Origin: Poa pratensis
Lineage: Eukaryota; Streptophyta; Magnoliopsida; Poales; Poaceae
Reading direction: 5' to 3'
DNA: 64,000 nucleotides
NCBI GenBank assembly: GCA_947311845.1
Contig: CAMZMU010000063.1
Location: forward strand, 117,849,414 to 117,913,413
The position numbers were made by a program, and so were the translations under genes. Below are positions 44,040 through 54,622 of the stretch, in pieces. Every line of letters starts with the position of its first letter. The first letter of the stretch is position 1. A model generated the notes under the pieces. The model made no database searches. It worked only from the letters and a program-made list of their open reading frames with translations, and had not been told where the DNA came from.

Positions 44040-47000
44040 TGTAACATCCTGAAATTTGGCCTTTCAAAAATTTCTTTAAAAATTTATTCTTGAAATTTGG
44101 GATTTAATTATCCCTTGATTTTGTTGCCCTTTTAAAAATTCTCGACCATTTACGAAACCTTGTCCAAGTTTGGGATCTTATGTTTTGAATTCTCTCCCAC
44201 TTGGTAAACATGTTGCTGACTCATTTCACCCAAAATGTTATTTCTATATTTTCCTTTATTTTAATTACCAAAATTCCTTTATTGTGACTTTACAAAGGAA
44301 TTACCCTAAATATCTTTCCTAAAATTCTGCAAAAATTAGGGGATGATCCCTAGGTAGTATATAGCCTTTTTATGCAAAAATATTTGGTATGCACTTAGGG
44401 TTTTACCACCCATTTCTTCTATTTAAAATCTGCCCCCAAACTTCATATTTACCAAGTTGTTCTAGAAATGTGTTCCAAAAATTGGACCCATCCCAGTGTA
44501 GGTTTCCCAGGATGTCCTCTACCTCAGGAGCAGCATCTTGACCCAAACCCAATTTTATTTCCTTTTCAAAACATCCCCTTAAATTTTGACCAGTACTGTT
44601 TTTCCAAAAATTTACATAGAACAAGTTTGGAATTTTGCAAAACTTTAGTCAGCAAACTTTCTGCTTTTTTCATTTGGCGCACATAGGAGAAAACCCTACC
44701 CAGTTTGGATCAGTGAGCTGAGAGATAAGGATCGATGCCGATCCTGGCAAGCCCAGAACAGTGGTGACCACTGTCACCACTGTCGAACACCTGGCCGAGC
44801 GGCGCCGCCGCTTCCGCTCGTCGCGTGCAGCCCTCCCTTCGCCTCTCCCCGCGCCCAGACAGCCCCCCCCCGCCCTTCCTCGCTTCTCCTGCCTCCACGC
44901 GTCGCCGGAGACGCCGCCATCCGCTAGCCTCGCCGCGGCTAGACGACGCGCCGCGCAGCACAGTGGCTGTCGTGGCCGCGTGTCGGCAGCCCTCGCACGC
45001 ACAAACCGTCCCCCCTCCCCTGTGTGTCTGTGAAGCTCCCCTCCACCCGCTGCCACCGCTAGCTAGCCGACGCGCCGCTGCTACACCATCACCGCGCTGC
45101 CCGTCGACACGCCACGGCCGCCAGAACCTCCCCTCCGCCTGCAAGTGCCACGCCACCCCGAGCCTCTCCACGGGAGCGCCATCTTCGTCGTCCAGCTCAT
45201 CCGCTCCACGCCGCACTGACGCTACACCGACGACGCAGAGTCCGCTCCGCCACATCTCCAGGACACCGCATCCATGCCCGTGACGGCCACCACCTCCTCA
45301 ACTCGCTATTTAAGGACCTCCCGAGCCCCTCCGAGCACCACACCGCCCTCCACTCGCCCTCAATCACCTCCCACAGAAGCCACGCCTCCCGGAGATCACC
45401 GTAGCGCCCGAATCAAGATCGCTGGAGCCGTTCGGGCTCCGCTCGATTCCTTCCCCTAGAGAGCTTCCGCCTCCGATTCCCCTCACCCACACACTCCCCA
45501 GACCACCATGAACCTGCAGCCGCCCTCGCCGGAGTAATTAGGGGCCGGAATCTCCGTATCTGTCATCGGCAGATCGCCGGAGCCGCCGTTGCCGAAGCCC
45601 TGCGCTGCCCCAACCTCCCCAGCTTCGACGAGTACGCCGACGACCTCCGCCGGACTTCCCCGAGCCGCGCTACACCCTTCCCCACCCCTCTCCCTCACCC
45701 TAGCCACCGGGAAACCTCGCCGGTGAGTTCACCGGCGGTGAACAGTGCCATTTTTATTTTCCAGTAGAATAACGGTTCAGCACAGTGCTAGTGGGACCCA
45801 CTGTCAGGGTTTTAAACATTTCCAAAGGTTTTTCTGTTTTCTATTTTTCTGATTAAATAAATGGCAGAAACTTTGAAAATCAATATCTCTCTCAAAAATC
45901 ATCAAAAAAATATGAATCTTTTTTTGATGGCTTTGTTTTCAAAATGTCTGTCTAATGGTATCAAAAGAATTTCATTTGGAGTTCATTTGCTTGATCGTTT
46001 ATTCGATACCGTAGGAAGGGTTTTTAATGCAATTTCATTCTTTAAATAGATTCAAACTTCTCCAACGAAGTTGAAGTTGAACCCGAACCCTACCCCTCTG
46101 CTGAAGGCAAGCCATTAACCTAATCTCAAGCTTGGTCGAACTTTAGAAAATTGCTTGCTTGTTTAAATTGAATGTTGTTGCATATCATATGCCATGTTGC
46201 ATTTTAATATTGTCGCACTTATATATATATATCTGTGGATCCTCGCAACACCTTTTATTTTTGTCAAACGAGAAGGCGCTTGCCAGTGGAATCGCTGCCA
46301 CAGTCATCCGGTTGACGTTTCTTTTATTTTTGTCAAACGAGAAGGCGCTTGCCAGCGGAATCGCTGCCACAGTCATCTGGTTGACGTTTCTTTTATTTTT
46401 GTCAAACGAGAAGGCGCTTGCCAGCGGAATCGCAGCCACAGTCATCCGGTTGACGTTTCTTTTATTTTTGTCAAACGAGAAGGCGCTTGCCAGCGGAATC
46501 GCTGCCACAGTCATCCGGTTGACATTTCTTTTATTTTGTCGAACGAGAAGGCGCTGGTCGGCGGGTTCGCCGCCATAGTCATCCTGTTGACGTTTTATTT
46601 TGCTATGCTTGGACTTTGGTACATGCCGGTGGATATGTTTATTTACTGCTGAAATTATTATATGGATGCCATGTGTTACTTTGTTAATGTTGATGTCTGT
46701 AATCAAACAAAATGACTAAGAAGATAATCACCTCCCTCGACTAGATTGAGTCACATAGTGCCACTCACCAAACACAGCCAGCATAACCATGCGTCGTCTG
46801 TGTGGGCGGACCATGGCCGGGTATTTTATCAGCCTCCTTTGATGCCACCTTTTTGGCAAGTCTAGTCGGTTACCATAATTGGTCAGGGCTAGTCTTGCGA
46901 AGGTTCCGGAGCTAGGCGTCGCTCATGGGTTGGGGACGTGCCGGATTCACTTCTGCATAAGGCATAGAATTATGTCGGTGGCTATACAGGGAGTGTCTTG

Positions 47001-47881
47001 GTAGAGTAAACGACTGTGGAGGTATGGGTTTGTACTGTCCGCCATGGTTGGTTCTAGTACTCCGGTACCGGCGGTACAAGCCTAGACCTCAGCGTGTGGA
47101 TAAAACTTGCAACCTCTCGAGAGTGTAAATCTGGATGTCAAACCTTGTCCCTGGGTTATTGGACGTTGTTTGGGTCAAGTCACGCTATGAGTCAGTCTTG
47201 TCGAATATGGAGAAATAATGAATGTGAAACCCAACCCTAAAGCCAGAGTTGGCTGGAAATGATAGCCAGAGTTGGCTAGAATTAAGCCAGAGTTGGCTAG
47301 AGGCTTGAAATCCTAGATGTTGTTGGATGAGAAACGTGATCTCATTCCAGCAACCACGAAACTTCCCTACAAAGGTAAGTAGGTAAGTTAGGTCCAACCA
47401 TTTAGCTTGGACTCGCACTTCTAAACCCAAACTGATGCCATGCTACCTTCTGAACTTATGCCATGCCATATAGGTAGACCTTGTTTGTTTTTGGGCTAAT
47501 GTCTTGCGAGTACATTCCATGTACTCACCTGGCTTTTCATGTGGCCAGACCCTGCTGCACCCGTTGCCGAGTACCCGCTGTACGAGAACTAGGAACCGTA
47601 TTCCAGGCAGAACCCTGTGGAATAAAGCCCGCTGTCGCCACGCTACTATCTACGTTTCCGCTACGACTTCCGCTAGAGGCTTGATGTTAGAAAAATAATG
47701 TACATACTGTTGTGTGCGCCTGTTGCGCAAGAGCTGGAGCCTCACCCCGTGTTGTAATATTGTATCTGTCCGAACTCAAAGCCATATGAATATATTTGGT
47801 TATGTCTTTGTTTACCAAGTTGTCATATATCCAGTGTTTCTAGGACTGGTATATGGGGTAGCTCGATCATCTGGATCGGGG
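44040..47881 (+). repeat. 3' LTR of the Tekay-like Gypsy element
   Basis: Collinear with the 5' LTR. The (TA)n run is shorter (about 46219-46233), and a small block near 37480-37540 of the 5' copy is missing here. Confidence 0.9.
46254..46590. repeat. 69-bp tandem repeat, five copies, in the 3' LTR
   Basis: Same unit and same copy number as in the 5' LTR, with a few point differences. Confidence 0.85.
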
Positions 47882-48311
47882 CGATGTGAGATCCTGGCTC
47901 AGGGCTTAACAAGATTGATAGAATACTCATATCAACTTCCGCTGCTCTGCTGGATCCAATCAGATCCTGTCTCTCTACCTTACGCACACCGCCGTGCTTC
48001 GAGATCCAATCTTCTACTTCCGCTGCTCTGCTGGATCTGGAGCTCGGAGGTCGTCATCTACACCGCACGTGTGTGGAACTGCGAGGCGCTACTACGTGGC
48101 GCTGGGAGTACGACTACTTCCTCTACACGACCTTGAGGTCGGCTTCGTCGGCTTCATCGACAACGTTTGTACGGGAACGTAATCCCGCTTTCGGTCTACT
48201 AGGGTATGTACTCCGTCCTCCTTCGTATAGTATATCTGCATAGTTAGATCTTGGTAGTTTATGGTTATCGTCGGTAGCAAATTTTTTGTTTTCTGTCCTC
48301 GATCCCCAACA

Positions 48312-51300
48312 CCACTACCGTGACATACGGGGTATCATCTCTCTTGATCTTCCTCGCCATATTGATCGCGTATAGGCGGACCAAGTTATAGTCCAGCTGT
48401 CTAGAGTGAAAAAGGTTGAAGACGTCCTCGAATGCTATGAAGAACAGATCGGCGGGGGCTTCAGTAACGTAGTCCATGTCCTTTGGCACCTGGACCGTGA
48501 ACACCGGGTAATTTGGATCCTTGTCTTTAAGAAGGATGCCCTCTAGCGTCAAGATAGCTTGATGCACATAGTGCATGGGTCCTTCTACGAGGCGGAGCAG
48601 CTCCGGAGGCAGTATCGGTTGTCCAACTTCATGAACTCGGGTCAAGCCATCCGCACGGGGTGATATCATGTCTTCATGACCCCGCATAACCTTAGGAGCT
48701 GGCTGGCTTGCAGAGGCACCTTGCCTACTTCTCTTCTTATGCTTCTTGTTCTTCATCTCTGGGGATGGTGGGGGTGCAGTGAACCCCACGTAAACCGTCT
48801 GTTGTAGTGTGTCAGGGCTGAAAATGTTACCCGGTTTGTCTGGAGCTTGATTGCCGGCCGCCGGAGGCGTGTTTTGAGAAAAACTCAGGCGCTGGCATGT
48901 GGTGGGACGACTAGGTAGATCATCGTGACCGCGGAAGGGTTCCTCATCCATAGTAGGCATGTACAAATCTTTGCTCGCGCCCGTGTTGAGGAAGCCATTG
49001 ACGTTGATATTATCATCATCATCGTCGTTGCCATCAAGTTGAGGTGCAACGTCTTTGGCTTCGGACGGCTGTTGCGGTACAGACATTCCCAACAGTCTTT
49101 GGTGGCGGGTGGTGGTGGCAACGACCGGCGGTTCCTTCCGGGTGGTGGCGACTGCTGCTTGTGGCGCCGGTTCCTTCCGGGTGGTGCCGACTGCTGCTTG
49201 TGGCGCCGGTTCCTTCCCAACAGGTTTTCGTGGCGGCTTCGAGGGCCGAACGATCGGGCGCCGGAGTTTAGAGGTGGCGCCGGTGGAGCGGCGCCTTAAC
49301 CCCTGAAGAACCCCCGGCCCCCCAAGACGAATTTGGGTCTTCGGCCATTCCAGGATCCACTTGGGGCAATTTCCAAGGAGCATGTGCTCCTCGGCTCCCG
49401 GAGGTTGCATGGGGGGGTTGATGGCACTAAACTCAGACACTACCTCAGTCACCCTGACCCTCATCACGGCCTCGCTCATTCTAGTGTTGTGCATATCACG
49501 GCACTTTGGTTGTATGAGCATGCCCTCAGCAACTTCCTTCAACTCGCCGTCGGGTACCATCCTATTCAGGAGTATGCAAGACGTGTCCGTTTGTGAACAA
49601 ATGTTGGGCATCATGAGGTGGCAGTCATAAAAGGCAGAGTTATAGAAGATGACGCGGACTAAGTAATTAATTAGTTACCTTGTCGATGGCGTTGATCTCG
49701 GCTAATGTCGAGACAAGGGCGCCGGTGCCAGCGGCCGACCTAACATTCTCCTCCGGCCGCTCGGGTGGTGGCGCCTCGGTATCTTTCGCGGGAGGGGGCG
49801 TCGGTGCGACAAAAGGGACCGGCGGCTGCAGCGCGGCGTTGGGCGCTGGGGTCACCAGGTCCGGCGACACGGCCTGGTTCATGGTTGAGTTGCTGCCGTT
49901 GAAGCTGGGCGCGTGTATGGGCCCACGTTGACCTCCCGCATTCCAAGCAGCTAACCCCTCCAGCAACCCAGGGGGTATGATCGTCCGGATCCTCTCGTCG
50001 ACTAACTTGTCCAGTGTGCTGGAGTCCACTTTTTGCTGCTCTAGTGACTCCACCTTCTTTCTTAGCTCCACAACCCCGGCGGTATTATACCTCTTCATCT
50101 TCCTCCTCTCCTTTCTCTTCTCCGGGTCAGATGAGTAGTACTGTAGGAACTTCATGCTCGTACCAAAGCCGGACACACGGCCAGCTGACGTCGGCGGCTT
50201 CGACTTGTCCCTATCCTTTTAAGCGTTCGTCGCCCTGTTGAAAGTCGTGTCCCACGGCTCCGTCGACTCCTGGGACGACGGGCCATCCTCATCTTCAGCC
50301 TTCAACTCCGCCTCCTGCAGACAAAGGAAATTAAGGTGAACCCATGTAGAAATATATGGCTTCGTTATCTAATTAGATCAATGCAATGGACTTTGAGATA
50401 TCCGCGGAAATTAAATTCCTTACCAGCAATTTCTCAAATTTCCTCACATCTTCATCGTCGGTAACGAATTCCCCCGCCGGGTTCAGATAGTAGCGGGACC
50501 GGACAAAGTTCCTCACTTTCTCGTCTGTGATTTTGTGCCACGGGTTCTCTTTTCCCAGTTTTGCAACAATGGCATCCTCCTTGTCCCAAACGGGTTGTTT
50601 TCCTCGGTAACCGCCGCTTCCCAAACGGTGGTTACCTATGTTCAGGTTCCGCATATCCTTCCCCCACTGGGTCCATTTTTTAGCCTCCTCAGACTTTAAG
50701 GACTCCTTGAATATCTCGAACTCTTCTTTGTCGAGCGTCGGGTCTTTGGCACTTATCTCCTCCCAGCTGTCACCTTTATTGATCTTCTTCTTCACCCAGA
50801 ATTTCCAGCTGCTCAAGGCGGTGCTCATCTACGTGATGGCTAAACTGTCCACCTTTTTGTTGAACTGAAGCGGGAACATGTATCGTTGGTGAAGCTTCAT
50901 GAGGAGGTTTTCGACCAAAGCCTCATTGCCCTTGCTTCTGAGGTCTTTCGTGTTGATCGACATGCTTTCCCGGACGATGCACCCTAGTTGCATGCTGTAC
51001 CCTTTGGCAAGCTTTTTCGGCTCCACTGGTAGGCCACTTGGCATGACCTTGGTGAACACGTCTGTGACGTTGTCGAGCGATTGCGGTGTCCGGTCCCTCC
51101 TTGGCTTCTTCCGCTTCTTAGCGGTCGGGTTGCTACCGGTAGCACCATCCGTGTGGTCGCCACCATCGGTGGTGGTGGTGTCATCCTCATGACCGCCACT
51201 AGCAGCTCCATCTGTGGTTTCGGCGTCCTCCTCCCGGTCCTCTTGCTCATTGTCGGCATCGGCGGTCTCCACCTCCTCCATCTCCTGGGACAGCTGCCAG

Positions 51301-51368
51301 AACGACTTGTTGGCATGTCTAGCTTCTTCTTCGACGCTCATGTGCTTAGAAGGGCCGGCTTCCGACAT
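48312..51368 (-). pseudogene. CACTA ORF1, N-terminal part: Ptta/En/Spm (PF03004-like) gene with nonsense codons
   Basis: Minus-strand exons run leftward. 51368-50829 begins MSEAGPSKHMSVEEEARHAN, an acidic region then basic KKRKKPRRDR. 50828-50424 carries the plant transposase block (NIGNHRLGSGGYRGKQPVWD, RSRYYLNP). 50314-about 49679 ends in a coiled coil and Pro-rich linker. About 49614-48312 has LKEVAEG, WPKTQIRL, long low-complexity repeats (KEPAPQAAV) and a segment leading to the Ulp1 domain. A TAG at 50829-50831 and a TAA near 50219 break the frame, so the copy is dead. Such proteins probably act with TNP2 in binding subterminal repeats; this is inferred from the family. Confidence 0.75.
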
Positions 51369-52565
51369 GTTTGCACTGCATTAAAAAGAGGCAAAAGGTT
51401 AGTACAACAAATATAAGAAAAAAATCACTTAATTAAGTACTAAGATACCCCGGCCCATGCATTAGTCGCGATACCCCATAAGTCCTATTTTTAGCAAAGT
51501 CATGCCAAAATTCACGAAAAATTTCGGCATGACCTTTGCTAAAAAAGGGATATATGGAGTACCCGAATTTGCCGGAACGGAAGTTAATCGACGTTCCGGC
51601 AAACTCAAGGGCCTCTCGGGGTATCTGCAGACATTTTACAAATCATGTTGCCGGCATCTCCGGCCGGCAACATCCACATCAACACATATCCACATCTCCG
51701 GTCGGCATCTCCGACCGGCAACAAACATAGACATCTCACAAACATACACATACACATCCACATCCACATCATGGCCGCCACTTCTCACCTGAAATCACGC
51801 GGAGGTTCTTCTAAATTTCCTACATACGGCAAAATAATGCATTAGTTAATTAAAAATGCATCTTCAAGACAGTTAAAAAGTACCAACTTTGGAGGCTTAC
51901 AAAATTATCAAATCTTGATCCTATTTACAATGTACCTTCATGGATCTCTTGCACTATGTTATTACTTCATGATAAAGCTCAAAAATAATTTTTTGAAAAC
52001 TTCAAGCACCTTAATTCAAGTCAGTTTTAAAGGTATGTTTAAACAGTGACGATATGTTTAAAAATCTTAAACCTCAAAATTTTCATCTCCAATCTAACCT
52101 AACACTACCCTAGCAACTAACACTAACCTAGCAACTAACACTAACTTGGGTTTGGAATTTTAACAAACACCTAGCTAGCTAGAGGTAGGGGAAGGAGGAG
52201 ATGAGGGAGAGAGGGGCAGCGCACCTCGGGGAGGGAAGGGAGGCGCGGATGGGCGGTGGAGATGCTCCTCGTGGCGCGGATGGGCGGACGGCGGTGGAGG
52301 TCGCCGGCGTCGAGGTGCTGCGCGAGCGGACGGGGAGCCGAGGTCGCGGCGCGGCCGGGTCCGAGCGCGGCGCGGGTGGCGGTCCTAGCGCGTGGAGGGG
52401 CCGGCGTCGAGTGGGGGCGGGTTAGGCTGGGGCGGCCGGCGGCGGCGAGTGGGGGCGGTGGTGGTGTGGCAGTTGGTGCTCGAGGCGTGCGCGCGTGCGA
52501 ATAGAGAAGAGAAGAGAAGAGAAAGGGAAGGGGGCGGGCGCGCGGCCTGAAAAGTGCTAAGTCAA

Positions 52566-53600
52566 AGAATTCTGTGGCGCATCCACCAGCCGATGCACCA
52601 CAGAATTCTGTGATTCTGTGGCGCATCTCCTGGGGGATGCGCCACAGAATTCCTTGGCTAGAAGTGCTAAAAGGAGCTGTTGACTGTACGTGACAAGCAC
52701 ACATAGCATAGCCTAGTGGTTAGCCACTGAACTTGCAACTTGGGGCAGCCAGGTTCGAATCCTGGCTGTCTCACATTTTTTTTCTTTTAAAAAAATATTT
52801 TTGTTAAATTTAAATAAAGAACACAAACGCAATGCTTTTGTTATCGAATACATAGCAGAGAATTATTTTTGTTTCATTTTCTTGCTGATACAAGTGTGCT
52901 TGCACATATAAAATGTATTGATTTTTATGCTTCTTCCATTGTTTTCATTTTCTTGCTGATACAAGTGTGCTTGCACATTTGTTAGTTCCTTCATACATGA
53001 ATGCATCTTAGTGTGAGGCTATACAATTATTGTTGATGTTTTCCTATCTACACTTGAGCTACATAACCTCAATGAGGAGACGATTGGTTTTAGGTGCATA
53101 AGGAGAAATAATGCTTACATATGAAAATTTAATGCCTATAATTTAGGTCTTATGTAAAATCTAAAATTATTAGTAGACCATATTTTTCTGTGGCGCCACG
53201 GGTGGGGATGCGCCACAGAAATATTGTTTTCAGTAGCGCATCCAGGCACGTGCGCCACAGAAACAACACCCAGGCAAACATTGGAGGGGGCCCACCACAT
53301 TTCTGTGGCGCACTCCGCTGGATGCGCCACAGAAATGCTGCTTTCTGTGGCGCATCAAGCATAATGCGCCACAGAAATGCTGCCTTCTGTGGCGCATCCA
53401 TATCTGTGCGCCACAAAAATGTCACCAGATATTTGTGGAGGCGGGACCCACCTTATTTCTGTGGCGCATGACTGTGCTTATGCGCCACAGTATTTTGTGG
53501 CGCATTAGGCGTGGTGCGCCACTGAATTTTTTTTGTGGCGCATGGCCTATATGGTGCGCCACAGATAGTTAATCCATAGAAAGGCAGTTTCCTACTAGTG
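52566..53600 (-). repeat. CACTA right terminal and subterminal repeats
   Basis: TTCTGTGGCGCAT motifs and complements cluster at 52566-52655 and 53187-53580, separated by about 530 bp of AT-rich sequence holding the tRNA-like segment. The last bases are the inverted CACTAGTAGG terminus. Confidence 0.85.
52700..52776 (+). ncRNA. tRNA-like segment (A-box and B-box), possible SINE head or tRNA pseudogene
   Basis: TAGCCTAGTGGTTAGC fits a Pol III A-box. About 40 bases later CCAGGTTCGAATCCTGG forms a perfect T-arm with the B-box GGTTCGAATCC, followed by CTGTCTCAC and a T-run. The 5' acceptor strand does not pair with CTGTCTC and the anticodon stem is poor, so it is not an intact tRNA. It lies between the CACTA right subterminal repeat clusters. 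Confidence 0.4.
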
Positions 53601-54622
53601 AAAGGTTTAAGACTCGACGTCTAAGGTTCGAACGACAAAAAGTTATTCGTTATCTCACAGGGATTAATTCTAGGTATCCAAGGTCCACAAATTAATCATT
53701 AATCGGAGAGTGTGTCTCGATTATGTCTGGCGAGATCTCGAACCGCTAGGTAACACACTTAAGGGAGGATGACATTTATAATAGATTGGAAATAGAAGAG
53801 AAAATAAAAGAGAACACCGAAGTGTTCCGGGAGAGTTCCGATGGAGATCGGAGAGCGACGAAATAGTTTTCGGAGCTAGAATTAATTAGATAAAATGTAT
53901 TTGATATTAATTAGTGTAATTAATAATTAAATATATTTTTATTTAATTAAATTCGAATTTTAAAAGGCATTAAACCTATATGGGCCTTAGAGGCCCATTA
54001 GGGGAAAATCCCAAAAAGGAAAAAGGAAAAAAATGGAGGGAGGAGGGCTAGCCGCCCTAGGTAGGCCGGATGGGGCCCACCTAGGTGGTCGGCTGCCTCC
54101 TTGGCCGGCTAGGCCATGTGGGGTTTAGTCCCACATGGCTTAGCCAAGGGAGATGGTCTCCCTCCTCCACCTATATATATGGGTGCCCCTTTGCCTTTTT
54201 GAACACACCAATTCTCTCTCTCTCTCCCATTTAATCGTGACTCCGCAATTGGAGTCGTGTACGAGGTGAGTGTTTCTCCACCATAAGCACACCGCCGTGC
54301 TGCTAGTTTTCCGGTCCAAGTCTTCCGCTGCTCGTCCCTGGATCGGAGCCCGGAGGAAGTCATCTTCGCCGTACGTGTGCGATTCCCTGCGAGGTGCCAC
54401 GCCTGTGGCGCTCGGAGGCCTTCTTCCTCTACACGACCTTGAGGTCGGCTTCGTCGGCTTCATCGACAACGCTTGTGCGGGAGCGTGATCACCGCTTTTC
54501 GGTCTACAAGGGTATGTATATCGATCTCCTGCGTATTACTATATCTGCATAGTATAGATCCTGGCTAGTTTAAGGTTATCGTTGTTAGGAAATTTTTTGT
54601 TTTCTGCATACGATCCCCTTCA

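Larger units (their letters stand above)
34227..47881 (+). mobile_element. Tekay-like Gypsy chromovirus with 3.9-kb LTRs
   Basis: Long direct repeats (34227-38144 and 44040-about 47881) beginning TGTAACATCCTG bound a 5.9-kb interior. The interior has a primer-binding site, an extra ORF, gag-pol and a polypurine tract. The order protease, reverse transcriptase, RNase H, integrase, chromodomain-like end defines a Gypsy chromovirus. By eye the first ~475 aligned LTR bases differ by about six substitutions and two one-base indels, so insertion is fairly recent. The right LTR lacks the expected last bases (TGCCACA) where it meets the solo LTR. Many frameshifts in gag-pol make this copy non-functional. 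Confidence 0.9.
32936..48311. mobile_element. Second solo Copia LTR, nested in the CACTA and split by a Gypsy element
   Basis: The LTR starts TGCTGGAGATATGCCC and ends GATCCCCAACA, with CCACT duplicated at 32931-32935 and 48312-48316. LTR sequence is 32936-34226 plus about 47882-48311 (about 1.7 kb). It is clearly of the same family as the outer solo LTR, sharing CTATAACTGTATTA, GGTCCCTAGTAGCCTC and GAGGTCGGCTTCGTCGGC in the same order, but is an independent insertion because its target duplication differs. No internal Copia domains are present. Confidence 0.85.
31402..53600. mobile_element. CACTA (En/Spm) transposon, 22 kb including nested insertions
   Basis: The left end reads CACTAGTAGGAGAATGCC and the right end is the inverted CACTAGTAGGAAACTGCC. 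AAA flanks both sides (31399-31401, 53601-53603), the 3-bp duplication of the superfamily. Subterminal regions carry many direct and inverted copies of TTCTGTGGCGCAC. Without the nested solo LTR and Gypsy element, its own sequence is about 6.8 kb. The only gene recognised is a minus-strand ORF1 with Ptta/En/Spm and Ulp1-protease parts. No TNP2-type transposase is seen, so this copy is probably non-autonomous. Confidence 0.9.
30765..54622. mobile_element. Solo Copia LTR (BARE/Angela-like), interrupted by a CACTA element
   Basis: The LTR begins TGAAGGAGATATGCC at 30765 and ends ATCCCCTTCA at 54622. It is flanked by GGTCC on both sides (30760-30764, 54623-54627). Real LTR sequence is 30765-31401 plus 53601-54622 (about 1.66 kb); the rest is a nested CACTA. 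No internal Copia domains belong to it, so it is a solo LTR left by recombination between two LTRs. The start resembles LTRs of the abundant Triticeae Angela/BARE families. Confidence 0.85.

Noticed and set aside
52171..52704. Minus-strand 177-codon ORF at the CACTA right side
   Set aside because: It overlaps the GC-rich 5' leader and subterminal repeats; Pro/Ala/Arg-rich without known motif.
52700..52776. Calling an intact tRNA gene
   Set aside because: T-arm and B-box are good, but the acceptor stem and anticodon stem do not pair.
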